A DNA stretch of 64,000 nt from Brevibacterium yomogidense (GCF_900163715.1 NZ_FWFF01000001.1:124001-188000), one strand, 5' to 3'; shown: positions 34,990-44,504, counted from the stretch's first letter. The notes: generated by a model from the letters alone, not told the origin. Numbers and translations are program-made.

Positions 34990-37070
34990 TCATGCGCCGA
35001 GCGGCAGTTCGGGCGGAAGTCCGAGCAGCGCGACCCGGAACCGCGAGTGGAACACGGGGCGCTGGCGGGGGTCGATCGCCTGCGGCGGTCTCCACGCGGG
35101 GAATCCGCGGAGGAAGAGCGATTCCCACCCGGTCCGTTCGAACCAGCGATGGTGGAACGGGCAGACCAGGGTGAGGTTGTCGATCTCGGTCTTCCCTCCG
35201 CGCGAGTACGCGAGGATGTGGTGGGCCTCGCACCATTCGGCGGGGGCGTCGCAGTCGGGGAAGGTGCATCCCTGGTCACGGGCTGATAGCACTGCCATCT
35301 GCGTGCGGGTGGCGAAGCGACCGTGAGACCTCACCTCGAGCGACCTGCCGACTCCGTCCGTGACGTGGACGAACATCTGTGCGGCATTCGACCACGCTTC
35401 GAGTCCTCCAAGAGTGGTCGGCGCTCCGGCATGCTGGTCAGCACCCCACCTGGCCGGACGAGGTCTTCCGCTCGAGCGGTGACGACGAGGGCGTGGTCCG
35501 CACCATGGAGGACGCGTTCACGCGCAACGCTGCGCAGCAGGAACGCGAACCTGTCGTGCCGGGCAAGGCCAGGCATTCCACCTTGCGAAAGGCTGATCCG
35601 AAGCCCAGTTCGCGTGCCGTCCTCGAACACTCCGTCTGCGGTGACCGGAGTCTGCGGGGACTGCAACAGCATGTCAGTACCGGGGTCGTTCAGAGGTGAT
35701 GAGCTGGAATCCGGCGGGTCAGCAGAACCCGCAGGGCCGGTGGCATCAGGTGGTCGACTGGGTTCTGGCGGCGGGCTGGGTTCAGGCGGCGGGTTCGTGG
35801 GCACTCGTCCGAGCACCTTCTCCCAGATCACGCTCGCCGCGACACCGGATTCCGACGACTTCGCCTCTGCGAGGAGCTTCTGCACCTCCGCGGAGACGCG
35901 CTCGCTCAGGTGCACCGGCCAGCCCGTCTCGTCGAGATAGAAGAGTGGTTCGTCCTCCAAGAACGTTCCGACCTTTCCACCCACGCTGATCGTCGCGTCT
36001 GCTTGGACAGTGATCCGGGTGTCTTCCCACATCACTTCAAGCGGGATCTGCGGCACTTCCTCGTCGGGATCGGTGTGCTCACCGGATTCTTCCGCACCAC
36101 TACTCCTACCCTCCGGCACTGGAGGGGCCGAGTAGTCGAAGGCGTCATCGACCGCTGGGGCCGCAGAGGCGGCTGGGGTGCCGTCACCGCCAGTCGCACC
36201 TTCACCGCCAGTCGCACCTTCTCCGCCCGCCGCACCTTCTCCGCCCGCCGTTGCCTCATTGCACGCCGCATGGGGGCGGACCGCCACCGGGACGTCCGCA
36301 TCCTTCATCCGGCCGTAGAGGAGCGCCTGCAGCGTCGTACCGGTAGGGCAGTCCAGCAGCCCCTTCAGTCTCCAGTCACCATTGCGCTGCTGAGACAGGT
36401 CGACGTGGTACTTCTGCGGTTCGGTCTCGAAGCGCGGCAGCTTCCCGTCCGGATCGATGTTCTGGATGATCCGCTGACTGAGCTTGGGAAAGTCCTTGAG
36501 CGACACCGTCGGGGCCAGCTCCACCAGCGTCTTCTCGACAGTGTCCGCATACTTCGCCCGGATCGTCGGCGGAAGATCGTCGACCGCGTCGCAGAGAGCC
36601 TTCGCCTCATCCGCGGAGATGCGCCCGTCCGCGAACTCCTCCGCTATAGACGGACGCACAGCTTCCTGCTGTTCGCCGACTGCAGAGATCCTGCCTGCGA
36701 GGTTGTCGCTGAGGCGGGTCCGCCGGCGCGCTTCTCCCGGCGTGATCCTGAACTCCCCCGCGAGCAGACTGGCCGTGGTCCGGTATCCATGTGCGGAGGA
36801 GTCGCCGATCCGCTGGTAGTGGGCGAGCATGTCCGTACTCATCGACTCGATGAGTCGGCGCGTCGCTTCGAGAGCGCGAATCGCAGCCAGCGCTTCCTGC
36901 GCACCCAGCGATCGGTGACCGGACGAAGCCGCGCGCACGTCCGCGGCAGTGTCGAGGAACTCGACAAGATGAGGCGCCCGGGCTTCGAGCAGCTCCCGAT
37001 CCATGTCTGAGAAGGGACTGCGGAACCGCGGCTCCTCAACCCCATCGTCGCTTTCCCTGCTGGTATCCAC
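34990..37070 (-). pseudogene. DUF222/HNH endonuclease gene broken by a frameshift
   Basis: The N-terminal part (37070 to about 35430) encodes a DUF222 protein: RALEATRRLIESMSTDML, ASLLAGEFRITPGEARRRTRL and LVVTARAEDLVRPGGVLTSM. After that methionine, homology continues in another frame as GAPTTLGGLEAWSNAAQMFV and the HNH nuclease domain with CTFPDCDAPAEWCEAHHILA and LVCPFHHRWFE. One missing base near 35429-35430 restores continuity; without it the first frame runs out at 35331. GTG 37070 has AGGGGG upstream. A Gly/Glu/Ala/Thr repeat (GGEGATGGEG) lies mid-protein. The HNH residues are intact, so the lesion could be recent or a sequencing error. Confidence 0.8.
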
Positions 37071-37137
37071 ACCCCACCCCCTTCGCTGGTGCTGCTTCTG
37101 CTGATCACGCCTCGTCGCGGTGCATCTCAAGAAGTCA

Positions 37138-37157
37138 GTTCTATGTAGATATAGAAC
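37138..37157. promoter_or_regulatory. Palindrome in AT-rich divergent intergenic region
   Basis: GTTCTAT-GTAGAT-ATAGAAC is a perfect 7+7 inverted repeat in a stretch that is strikingly AT-rich for this genome (about 37130-37205). TATTCGATTT occurs twice further on (near 37162 and 37192). It sits between the HNH gene and the aminopeptidase gene and is a candidate operator or nuclease-associated site. Confidence 0.45.
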
Positions 37158-37242
37158 AATCTATTCGATTTCACCTCTTTGTTCTAGTGCTTATTCGATT
37201 TTTCTTCCGCAGCAGCCCGGCGCCCCTCGTCCCGCCACCGCA

Positions 37243-37248
37243 TAGGCT
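37243..37248 (+). promoter_or_regulatory. -10 element, probable leaderless start
   Basis: TAGGCT ends six bases before ATG 37255 of the M18 aminopeptidase gene; no Shine-Dalgarno is present. Confidence 0.5.
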
Positions 37249-37254
37249 GGCCGC

Positions 37255-38769
37255 ATGACCGATACGACTCCGCATGGAAGCACCCCCGGACCTCAGGACG
37301 ATCCCGCGCTCCGACCATCAGCGCTCCGACCATCAGCACACCGGCCCTCAACGCACGGCCGGGCAGCGACGGGCCCTGGCCCCAGCCGCACCGGCTCGGC
37401 CGTCGACGCCGCTCTGGCTGCGGACCTCTCGTCGTTCGTCATGCGGTCTCCGTCGTCGTACCACGCGGCCTACGCGGTGCGTGAGCGCCTCGTGGACCAC
37501 GGCTTCGAAGAGCTCGATGAAGGTGACCGGTGGTCCCTGGAGCCGGGCGGAAGGTACGTCGTGGTCCGCGACGGCGCAGTCATCGCCTTCGCAGTGCCCG
37601 ACCCAGCCACGGCACCAGACGCGACCCCGGCCTCTTCCGAGGCCTCGGCCCCGCGCTCAGCCGCAGACCCCGCCCTCGCCTCGGTCCCGTTCCACGTCGT
37701 CGGCGCGCACACCGACTCCCCCGGCTTCAAGCTCAAGCCCCAGCCGGACTTCGTGGCGGAGGGCGCGCTCCAGGTCGGGGTGGAGATCTACGGTGGGCCG
37801 TTGCTCAACTCATGGCTCGACCGCGAGCTCTGCTTCGCTGGACGTCTGGTGCTGCGCGACGGCACGACCGTCCTCGCGCAGACGGGCCCGATCGCACGCA
37901 TCCCCCAGCTCGCGATCCACCTGGACCGGAAGGCCAACGAAGGCCTCGCACTCGACCGGCAGCGGCACACCCAGCCGGTGATCGGTCTGGCCGACATGGT
38001 GGAGGCCGGGGGCCTCGGCGATCCGGACGCGGCAGGCTCGCACGTGCTGGGCCTCCTCGCGGAATCCGCCGGAGTCGACCTCGCCGACGTCGACGGATTC
38101 GATGTCCTCACCTTCCCCGTGCAGGAGCCCGCCGTGTTCGGAGCGCACAGCGAGTTCCTCGCGTCCCCGCGCCTGGACAACCTCGCGTCCGTGTGGGCGG
38201 GGACGAGCGCACTCGAGGACGTCGACCCCACACAGCTCACCGGGATCGCCGTGCTCGCAGCGTTCGATCACGAGGAGGTGGGCTCGGAGACCCGGTCCGG
38301 CGCCAGCGGTCCCTTCCTGGAGGTCGTCCTCGAACGAGTCACGACCGGCCTGGGAGGCGAGCGCGACGACCACCTGCAGGCGCTCTCCGCGTCCGTGTGC
38401 GTCTCCTCCGACGCGGGCCACGCGGTGCACCCGAACTATCCGGGCCACCACGACCCGGTCAACCGGCCGAGGCTGGGCGGAGGTCCACTGCTCAAGATCA
38501 ACGCGCAGCAGCGCTATTCCACCGATGCCGTCGGCACCGCGGTGTGGGCGCGCGCGTGCCGCGACGCGGGGGTGGGGTTCCAGGAGTTCGTCTCGAACAA
38601 CACGATCCCGTGCGGATCGACGATCGGCCCCCTCACCGCGACCCGCCTGGGGATGACCACGGTGGATGTGGGGCCGGCGCTGTGGTCGATGCACTCGGCG
38701 CGCGAGATGTGCGCGGTGTCCGATCTGGCGGACCTGCGGGCGGCACTGGGGGCCTACTTCGCCGGGTGA
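37255..38769 (+). CDS. apeB: M18 family aminopeptidase
   Basis: A 504-residue dizinc M18 aminopeptidase that removes N-terminal, often acidic or neutral, residues from peptides. Metal-binding and catalytic segments: VVGAHTDSPGFKLKP, FDHEEVGSETRSGA, SSDAGHAVHPNYPGHHDP, NNTIPCGSTIGPLTATRLG and ALWSMHSAREM with the final zinc His. The N-terminal 45 residues are an atypical Pro/Ser/Arg/Ala extension with ALRPSALRPSAHRPSTHG repeats, and a second Ala/Ser-rich insert follows VPDPATAPDAT. The gene starts with TAGGCT six bases before ATG. It is presumably cytosolic and acts in peptide turnover. Confidence 0.93.
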   Translation: MTDTTPHGSTPGPQDDPALRPSALRPSAHRPSTHGRAATGPGPSRTGSAVDAALAADLSSFVMRSPSSYHAAYAVRERLVDHGFEELDEGDRWSLEPGGRYVVVRDGAVIAFAVPDPATAPDATPASSEASAPRSAADPALASVPFHVVGAHTDSPGFKLKPQPDFVAEGALQVGVEIYGGPLLNSWLDRELCFAGRLVLRDGTTVLAQTGPIARIPQLAIHLDRKANEGLALDRQRHTQPVIGLADMVEAGGLGDPDAAGSHVLGLLAESAGVDLADVDGFDVLTFPVQEPAVFGAHSEFLASPRLDNLASVWAGTSALEDVDPTQLTGIAVLAAFDHEEVGSETRSGASGPFLEVVLERVTTGLGGERDDHLQALSASVCVSSDAGHAVHPNYPGHHDPVNRPRLGGGPLLKINAQQRYSTDAVGTAVWARACRDAGVGFQEFVSNNTIPCGSTIGPLTATRLGMTTVDVGPALWSMHSAREMCAVSDLADLRAALGAYFAG

Positions 38770-38829
38770 TGAGGCGAGCCGATCAGGTGCGCCCGGCCAG
38801 ACGAGCTAGATGGGTGACGTGAATAGACG

Positions 38830-38872
38830 AGACGCCTCTACCGGGTGATGCGATCACCCGGTAGAGGCGTCT
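38830..38872. terminator. Bidirectional terminator, 20-bp perfect stem
   Basis: Twenty-base arms (38830-38849 and 38853-38872) pair exactly around the loop GCG, between the convergent aminopeptidase and thioredoxin genes. Confidence 0.8.
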
Positions 38873-38880
38873 GACGTCGT

Positions 38881-38912
38881 GGTCCTCAGAGGTCTGGGAC
38901 CTCAGAAGTCCG
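38881..38912 (-). repeat. 16-bp tandem duplication at thioredoxin 3' end
   Basis: 38881-38896 and 38897-38912 agree at 13 of 16 bases. The right-hand copy contains the thioredoxin stop (complement TCA at 38902-38904), and the left-hand copy has another at 38886-38888. Confidence 0.65.
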
Positions 38913-39393
38913 TGGGCGAGGTCCCGGGTGCGCCAGCGGACCGGTGCTGGTCCTGTGCCTGGCTGCCGGAGTCCTGGCTGCTGGGGTCCTGGCCACCGGG
39001 TGCCTGACCCGCAGCCTCCTGCTCGGCCATCTTCGCCTTCTGCTCCTCGACCTGCTTGTGCACGTCCTCCATGTCGAGGTTCCGCACGCCGTCGATGAGC
39101 TCCTCCAGCTGCGGCGCGGCGAGTGCCCCCGCCTGGCTGAAGACGCCCACGCCCTGGCGGAACACCATGAGCGTGGGGATGGAGGTGATCCCGAACGCGC
39201 CCGCGAGCTGCTGTTCGGCTTCCGTGTCGACCTTCCCGAACACGATGTCCTCGTGCTTCGCGGAGGCCGCTTCGTACACGGGGGCGAAGTTGCGGCAGGG
39301 TCCGCACCAGTCCGCCCAGAAGTCGAGGATGACGATGTCATTGTCCCCAACGGTCGACTGCAGGTTGTCCGATGTGACCGTGGTTGTACTCAT
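38902..39393 (-). CDS. Thioredoxin with C-terminal low-complexity extension
   Basis: A 163-residue thioredoxin. The active site is WADWCGPCR and the cis-proline is in TSIPTLMVF, so disulfide reduction is expected. The thioredoxin fold ends near residue 105. A helical KQVEEQKAKMAEQEAAGQ segment and a Gln/Gly/Ser/Asp-rich tail of about 40 residues are additional and unlike standard TrxA. The tail may be flexible or may bind partners. TAGCGT lies six bases before the ATG on the minus strand, suggesting a leaderless transcript. No thioredoxin reductase gene is adjacent. Confidence 0.92.
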   Translation of the reverse strand: MSTTTVTSDNLQSTVGDNDIVILDFWADWCGPCRNFAPVYEAASAKHEDIVFGKVDTEAEQQLAGAFGITSIPTLMVFRQGVGVFSQAGALAAPQLEELIDGVRNLDMEDVHKQVEEQKAKMAEQEAAGQAPGGQDPSSQDSGSQAQDQHRSAGAPGTSPTDF

Positions 39394-39399
39394 GCGCCC

Positions 39400-39405
39400 A
39401 CGCTA
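39400..39405 (-). promoter_or_regulatory. -10 element, probable leaderless start
   Basis: On the minus strand TAGCGT ends six bases before the thioredoxin ATG (39393). No Shine-Dalgarno is seen. Confidence 0.5.
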
Positions 39406-39531
39406 TCGGATGCGGCTGAACACGACGTGAGGGCGTCTCCTTCGAACACCACTGGCCCCCAGCCCCACTGACCCACCGGCCTCGCTGACCTCACTGGCCT
39501 CACTGGCCCCAACCTCACCGACCCACGAGCC

Positions 39532-41754
39532 TCACTGCGCCGCGTCGAGCTCCGCCTCCGCCAGCAGCCAGCCCAGCGCCCTCGTCGCCTGCTGCAGAGC
39601 CGGCAGCGTCGACGCGAGGAGTCGGCGGCGGAGGTCCGCGAGCTCGTCAGCGCTCACCTCGCGGCCGTCGGGACCTACGATCGGGGACGCCGAGTCCGCG
39701 CTGCCATCACCGACCGCCAGCCTCAGTGCCTCGATGAGGGCCGAACGACCGGAGGGCGCCGAGCTGTCCAACGGGTCCGACCCCCTCGCCGGCACGATCC
39801 CGTCGCCGTGAGCATCCAGCAGGCTGGCGCCCTCCCAGCGGCCGCCGGACCGTGCGGTGAACTGCGCTCCAGCCACCGAGTCGTCGGCTGACTCGCCACC
39901 GGCCGCGCCCGAGGTGCCCGCCGGCTTCCCTGCCCGCTCGCCGTCCCGCTGCGGGAAGACCACGAAGCGCAGTGCTTCGCTGAGCGCCGTCGCGAACGCC
40001 TCCTCGTCGCCGACCGCGTGCGCGGCGACGGCCAGCTGCGCCGCATCGGCGAGCCCCGCAGCTCCAGGGCCGCCCTCGCCCTCCGTGCTGCTGCGCAGCA
40101 GCGACCCGTGCTGATCCGCCAGCACGTCACGATTCGCCGACTCGTCACGATCCGCCGCCTCGTCACGATCCGCCGGCTCGGCACGATTCGTCGTCGCCAA
40201 CGCGTCGAACGCGCGCTTCGCAGCCGCGGTCCATTCGTCGACCTCGAAGACTCGACCGGCGTCCATGAGCGCGGCGATCGCGAGGCCGTTCCACTCGGTC
40301 ACGAGCTTCTCGTCGCGATTCGGCAGCGCGCGCCCGGACCTCCGCTCGGCCAGCTGTCGCCGAGCCTCGCGGGCCTCGGCCGTCGCCCACGGCGCCTCTG
40401 CACCACCCGGCACGTCCACCGGATCGGAGCCCGTGACAGCAGCACCGGTGACAGCAGAGCCAGCGTCAGCAGCGTCCTCAGCGGCGCTCTCCGCCGCAGA
40501 CCGACCGCCCCCGGGCCCATCTGCGTCTTCAGCACCTTCAACACGATCGGCCGCTTCAGCACGATCGGCACCGTCTGCCTCGCCGTGCACCCATTCGGCG
40601 ACCGCCGGGAGTCCGACGGCGAAGGGGCGCCCAGGAGCGGCGGCATCGACGGGGCCCAGCGCCACGAACGGCTCCGGGACCGAACTCCCCGCCTCCAGGT
40701 AGTACGCACCCTCCGTCCGTCGCCCGTCATCGTCCACCGAATCGGCGTCGAGCCCGGATGCGAAGCCCCCGCCCGGCAGCTCGAGCCGCTCCAGGAGGAA
40801 GCGGGCGGTGTCGTGGACCTCGCGCGCGGCGAGCGCGGTGTACCGGGATGAGGCACCTCGGCCCCGTTCTGTGACGTACCAGTGCGTGGCGGCCCTGAGG
40901 TGCAGCGCATTGTCGAAGAGCATCTTCTCGAAATGCGGGATGTGCCACTGTGCATCGACGCTGTAGCGCGCGATGCCGCCGTCGACCTGGTCCCGCATCC
41001 CTCCCGACGAGATCCCGGCGAACGTGCGGCGGACCGCCGCGAGCTCGGGACCCGAGGGGACCTCGGGCGTGGAGGAGCGGTCATGCCGCCGGAGCAGCTG
41101 GACGAGGCTCATCGTCGGCGGGAACTTCGGCAGTGAGCCGAAGCCGCCCCATCTCTGATCCTCCGCAGCGAGGAGGTTCTCCGCAGCCGCAGTGAGCGAG
41201 TCATCGTCGACCTCCGGGACGGGTGAGTCGGCCGGCAGCCCCATCGACAGATCCGGCAGGCGGACCAGCGACGAGGCGAGCTGGCTCGCGATCGATTCCG
41301 CACGCTCTCGCTCATCGGCCCAGGTCCGGGCGATCGTCGTGACCACCTGACTGAAGCTGGGCATCCCGCCGCTGGGCTCCGGAGGGAAGTACGTGCCGGC
41401 GAAGAACGGCCGGGCATCCGGCGTCGTGAACACGTTCAGCGGCCAGCCGCCCTGGCCCCGCATCGCGAGCAGCGCGTCCATGTAGAAGGCGTCGACCGCG
41501 GGCAGCTCCTCGCGGTCGAGCTTGATCGCCACCACCGATTCGCCGAGCAGGCGCCCGACCGCCGGATCCGAGAACGACTCCACCGCCATGACGTGGCACC
41601 AGTGGCACGTCGAGTAGCCGATGCTCACCAGCACGGGGACGTCCCTGTCCCGCGCCTCGACGAATGCGTCCCTGCCCCACGGGCGCCACTGAACGGGATT
41701 CTCCGCGTGCGCACGCAGATACGGACTGGTGGACGAGGCGAGCAGATTCGTCAT
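39532..41754 (-). CDS. Thioredoxin-domain DUF255 protein (YyaL/SPATA20-like)
   Basis: A 740-residue member of the DUF255 family: an N-terminal thioredoxin-like domain with [20 protein letters not shown] and [20 protein letters not shown], followed by an (alpha/alpha)6-barrel glycosidase-like region with [34 protein letters not shown] and [17 protein letters not shown]. The biochemical role is not established. The middle is inflated by low-complexity inserts: [16 protein letters not shown], a [15 protein letters not shown] stretch and a repeated (A)DRDE(S/A)A(N/D)RD block. The core motifs remain intact on either side, so the protein may be functional. The stop is followed by repeated CCTCACTGG units. 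Confidence 0.88.
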   Translation of the reverse strand: MTNLLASSTSPYLRAHAENPVQWRPWGRDAFVEARDRDVPVLVSIGYSTCHWCHVMAVESFSDPAVGRLLGESVVAIKLDREELPAVDAFYMDALLAMRGQGGWPLNVFTTPDARPFFAGTYFPPEPSGGMPSFSQVVTTIARTWADERERAESIASQLASSLVRLPDLSMGLPADSPVPEVDDDSLTAAAENLLAAEDQRWGGFGSLPKFPPTMSLVQLLRRHDRSSTPEVPSGPELAAVRRTFAGISSGGMRDQVDGGIARYSVDAQWHIPHFEKMLFDNALHLRAATHWYVTERGRGASSRYTALAAREVHDTARFLLERLELPGGGFASGLDADSVDDDGRRTEGAYYLEAGSSVPEPFVALGPVDAAAPGRPFAVGLPAVAEWVHGEADGADRAEAADRVEGAEDADGPGGGRSAAESAAEDAADAGSAVTGAAVTGSDPVDVPGGAEAPWATAEAREARRQLAERRSGRALPNRDEKLVTEWNGLAIAALMDAGRVFEVDEWTAAAKRAFDALATTNRAEPADRDEAADRDESANRDVLADQHGSLLRSSTEGEGGPGAAGLADAAQLAVAAHAVGDEEAFATALSEALRFVVFPQRDGERAGKPAGTSGAAGGESADDSVAGAQFTARSGGRWEGASLLDAHGDGIVPARGSDPLDSSAPSGRSALIEALRLAVGDGSADSASPIVGPDGREVSADELADLRRRLLASTLPALQQATRALGWLLAEAELDAAQ

Positions 41755-41861
41755 ATCCCCACCGTCTCATCCGCCGCCGCCCGTGCACAGGCCGCGCACG
41801 ACCTTCGCACACCGCACCCAAGCGGCTCACGAGCTCTGTACCCAGGAGTCGACGTCGAACG

Positions 41862-41867
41862 TATGGT
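41862..41867 (+). promoter_or_regulatory. -10 element, probable leaderless start
   Basis: TATGGT ends six bases before GTG 41874. The GGAGGG between them is contiguous with the GTG, too close for a Shine-Dalgarno. Confidence 0.45.
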
Positions 41868-41873
41868 GGAGGG

Positions 41874-43451
41874 GTGACAGACAACGTCTCTCCCCCACCC
41901 GAACCGAACGAGCCGCCGCGGGAGCCGACGCCGCCACAGGCTCCGGGGCCTCAGCCGGGCCCGTACGTGTACTCCCCGCAGACGGGCGAGCAGCCACAGG
42001 TGCCGCCGCCCGGAGCCCCGCCGCAGGCCACGCCCCCGAGCTCTCCGAGCGCTCCGCCCCTCGCCCCCGCGAGCGACCCCTCGGCATACGGCTTGCCGCC
42101 GAGCGGCGCCTACCCTCCCGGCGCGTACCCTCCCGGCTCAGCCCCGCCTGGCGCCCACCACCCCGGCCCCGCTCACCCCGGTGCTGCGCATTCTCCCGCC
42201 AGCACCTACCCCGGCGCGTACGGCGCGCCCGTCGACACCCGGGACCCGCACACCCCGGCTCCGGGCCTGCCGTTCGGCTCCAGCTACCGCACTCCTCGCG
42301 CTCGGTGGTGGAAGGGCGCGATCAGCATCGTCGTCGTGATCGCAGCGATGCTGGTCTTCTCGCTGGTCCTGAGCCTGATCGCCGTCGCCGTCGACATGAT
42401 TCTGGGGATGCAGGACGTCCAGGCCCTCACCGAGGGCACCATCGCGATGACCCCGGCGATCCTCGCGGCGACGAACCTCAGCCTCGTCGCCGGCGCCGGC
42501 GTGGCGATGCTCGCGCACCGCTGGATCAACGGTGTGAAGATCGGGTACTTCCACTCGGTCGCACCCGGCATGCGGTGGCGCTGGCTGCTGATCTCCTTCG
42601 CGATCGTCGCCCCGGTCTACCTGCTGTTCGCCGCCTCGAGCTTCCTCGACCCCGCCTATCAGTCGCTCACGTTCTCCGGCACCACGCTGGCGTTCCTGCT
42701 GATCATCATCCTCACGACGCCTCTGCAGGCCGCCGCCGAGGAGTACATGTTCCGCGGGGTCGTCCAGCGCTCCGTCGGCGGCTGGTTCCGCTCGAACCGC
42801 TGGGGCTTCATCGTCGGCACCGCGGTCAGCGCGACGGTCTTCTCCGCCGCCCACTTCGCCGGCGACATCTGGCTCATCGTCTACTACCTGCTGTTCGGCG
42901 TCCTCCTGTCGATCCTCACCCAGCGCACCGGCGGACTCGAATCCGCCATCGCGATCCACACGGCGAACAACCTGTTCCTGCTGATCGTCGCGTCTCTGGC
43001 GGGCCAGATGGATGCAGGGTTCGACCGATCGGCCGGCACCGGCGGCCCCGTCATGCTGGTACCGCTCGCCATCCTGGCCGTCATCGTCCTGGGGCTCTCC
43101 TGGTTCGCGAAGCGCCGGAGGCTCACGCTCGTCACGGGCGGGGACGGCACTGCTGCAGGCACCGCCGCCGAGGCTGCACCGGCGTCCGTGGACCGGCCCG
43201 GTCCCGGAGTCGGGCCGGTCCACGGTGCCGCCTTCGCCTCGGGCGCGGGCATCGCCCCAGCACAGCCCGCCACCGGGCCCATCCCGGTCACCACCGGTGA
43301 CCCGAGGGCCGGTTCGGAGTCGCTCACGTCGGAGTCGCTCACGCAGGACCCGGCAGCGGCCGGCCCGGGTCACGCCGGCGCCACGACCGGACCGATCCCC
43401 ACCGATATCGGACGCATCCCACCGCAGACCGGCCGCGAGCCAGGTGAGTGA
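41874..43451 (+). CDS. CPBP family intramembrane glutamic endopeptidase
   Basis: A 525-residue polytopic membrane protein. The N-terminal 130 residues are cytosolic and Pro/Ala/Gly-rich (PPSGAYPPGAYPPGS repeats). About eight hydrophobic segments follow, and the CPBP/Abi motifs are all present: EEYMFRGVVQRS (EExxxR), FSAAHFAGD (FxxxH) and AIHTANNLFLL (HxxxN). The C-terminal 100 residues are again low complexity, with two TTGPIP-type repeats. GTG 41874 is chosen for the TATGGT -10 at six bases and because the open frame upstream has no ribosome site. CPBP proteases cleave within membranes; the substrate is unknown. The encapsulin gene follows after 152 bases. Confidence 0.88.
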   Translation: MTDNVSPPPEPNEPPREPTPPQAPGPQPGPYVYSPQTGEQPQVPPPGAPPQATPPSSPSAPPLAPASDPSAYGLPPSGAYPPGAYPPGSAPPGAHHPGPAHPGAAHSPASTYPGAYGAPVDTRDPHTPAPGLPFGSSYRTPRARWWKGAISIVVVIAAMLVFSLVLSLIAVAVDMILGMQDVQALTEGTIAMTPAILAATNLSLVAGAGVAMLAHRWINGVKIGYFHSVAPGMRWRWLLISFAIVAPVYLLFAASSFLDPAYQSLTFSGTTLAFLLIIILTTPLQAAAEEYMFRGVVQRSVGGWFRSNRWGFIVGTAVSATVFSAAHFAGDIWLIVYYLLFGVLLSILTQRTGGLESAIAIHTANNLFLLIVASLAGQMDAGFDRSAGTGGPVMLVPLAILAVIVLGLSWFAKRRRLTLVTGGDGTAAGTAAEAAPASVDRPGPGVGPVHGAAFASGAGIAPAQPATGPIPVTTGDPRAGSESLTSESLTQDPAAAGPGHAGATTGPIPTDIGRIPPQTGREPGE

Positions 43452-43486
43452 GTCCATACTCACTGGTGGACGGACGACGCAGCCAG

Positions 43487-43492
43487 TAAACT
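43487..43492 (+). promoter_or_regulatory. Possible -10 of encapsulin promoter in a palindrome
   Basis: TAAACT lies inside CCAGT-AA-ACTGG (43483-43494), in the 152-base gap between the CPBP gene and the encapsulin gene. I see no good -35 match. Confidence 0.35.
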
Positions 43493-43537
43493 GGAACCAC
43501 TCAAGAAAGCGACACTGTCAGTGCTACTGAACGGTCG

Positions 43538-43574
43538 GGGCCGCCGCACGCAGCTCCACGCTCCACGGCGGCCC
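43538..43574 (+). other. Hairpin in encapsulin 5' leader
   Basis: GGGCCGCCG (43538-43546) and CGGCGGCCC (43566-43574) can pair around a 19-base loop. It lies 15-20 bases before the Shine-Dalgarno of the encapsulin gene and may stabilise the mRNA or terminate read-through from the CPBP gene. Confidence 0.4.
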
Positions 43575-43603
43575 GCCGTGGCCACCCCTGAGGAGGGACG
43601 ATC

Positions 43604-44407
43604 ATGAACAACCTTCATCGCGAACTCGCACCGATCTCCGACGCCGCCTGGGCCGATCTGGAAGACGAGGTGAAGCAGACGTTCCGCCGCCACATCGCCG
43701 GCCGGCGCTTCGTCGAGATGCCCGAACCGCGGGGCTACGAGTTCTCGTCGCTCACGACGGGGCGCGTCTCCGAGGTCACCACGGACATCGACGGAGTCCG
43801 CGGCCGCAGCCGCGTGGCCCTGCCCGTCGTCGAACTGCGCGCGCCGTTCTCCGTCAGCCGCGACGAGATCGACGCGGTCGCACGCGGTTCGGTCGACGCC
43901 GACTGGGATCCGGCCAAGGACGCCGCGATGCGCCTGGCCAAGGCCGAGGACAACGCGGTGCTCAACGGCTCGGGCGACGGCGTCGGACTGTCCGGCATCA
44001 TCTCCGCCAGCCCCCACAAGCCCATCCAGCTGCAGTCGGACATCAAGGACCTCACGTCCGCGGTGGCCGAGGCCATCACGAACCTCCGCCTCGACGGCGT
44101 GGGCGGCCCGTACAACCTGCTGCTGTCCGCAGAGCTGTACACGCAGCTCGCGGAATCCGCCGATGAGGGCAACCCGATCTCCGCGCACATCCAGCGCATC
44201 CTCAACGAGGGCCGCGTGATCTGGGCACCCGCGATCGACGGCGCGATCGTCGTCTCGCAGCGCGGCGGCGACTACGAGCTCCACCTGGGGCAGGACGTGT
44301 CGATCGGCTACGACTCGCACGACGGGGAGAAGGTCAACCTCTACCTGGAGGAGTCATTCACCTTCCGCGTGGCGAGCTCCGAGGCCGCCGTGCACCTCAT
44401 GCCCTGA
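43604..44407 (+). CDS. Family 1 encapsulin nanocompartment shell protein
   Basis: A 267-residue HK97-fold shell protein that self-assembles into a protein nanocompartment. It opens MNNLHRELAPISDAAWADLE and contains FRRHIAGRRFVEMPEPRG, FSVSRDEIDAVARGSVDADWDP, VGGPYNLLLSAELYTQLAES, GRVIWAPAIDGAIVVSQRGGDYEL and IGYDSHDGEKVNLYLEESFTF, matching Brevibacterium linocin M18 as I remember it. AGGAGGGA before the ATG is a strong ribosome site. In most genomes a cargo gene such as a Dyp-type peroxidase or ferritin-like protein lies next to it; none does here, and I saw no LGIGSL-type loading peptide at any C-terminus in the window. The final ATGCCCTGA is repeated 20 bases downstream. Confidence 0.95.
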   Translation: MNNLHRELAPISDAAWADLEDEVKQTFRRHIAGRRFVEMPEPRGYEFSSLTTGRVSEVTTDIDGVRGRSRVALPVVELRAPFSVSRDEIDAVARGSVDADWDPAKDAAMRLAKAEDNAVLNGSGDGVGLSGIISASPHKPIQLQSDIKDLTSAVAEAITNLRLDGVGGPYNLLLSAELYTQLAESADEGNPISAHIQRILNEGRVIWAPAIDGAIVVSQRGGDYELHLGQDVSIGYDSHDGEKVNLYLEESFTFRVASSEAAVHLMP

Positions 44408-44485
44408 TCTCCAGCACGATGCCCTGACCTCACGGCACCTCACGGCCTGACGTGGCTGGCTGGCGTGGCTGGCGTGGCTGGCGTT
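44399..44485 (+). repeat. Repeats after encapsulin stop
   Basis: ATGCCCTGA occurs at 44399-44407 (true stop) and 44419-44427, with a looser ACGGCCTGA at 44442-44450. A run of CGTGGCTGG units follows at 44451-44485. Confidence 0.65.
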
Positions 44486-44504
44486 GGGCAGGAGCATCCA
44501 AGGA

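Noticed and set aside
35331-35440. Programmed ribosomal frameshift in the HNH gene
   Set aside because: No slippery heptamer or strong downstream stem is evident at the shift, so a base loss is simpler.
37138-37200. LexA/SOS box near the HNH gene
   Set aside because: The TCGAAC-N4-GTTCGA consensus is not met; the GAAC and TTCG half-sites are wrongly spaced.
43452-43603. Small cargo gene between the CPBP and encapsulin genes
   Set aside because: I found no start codon with a ribosome site and no loading-peptide-like sequence in any frame; the stretch looks like a promoter and leader.
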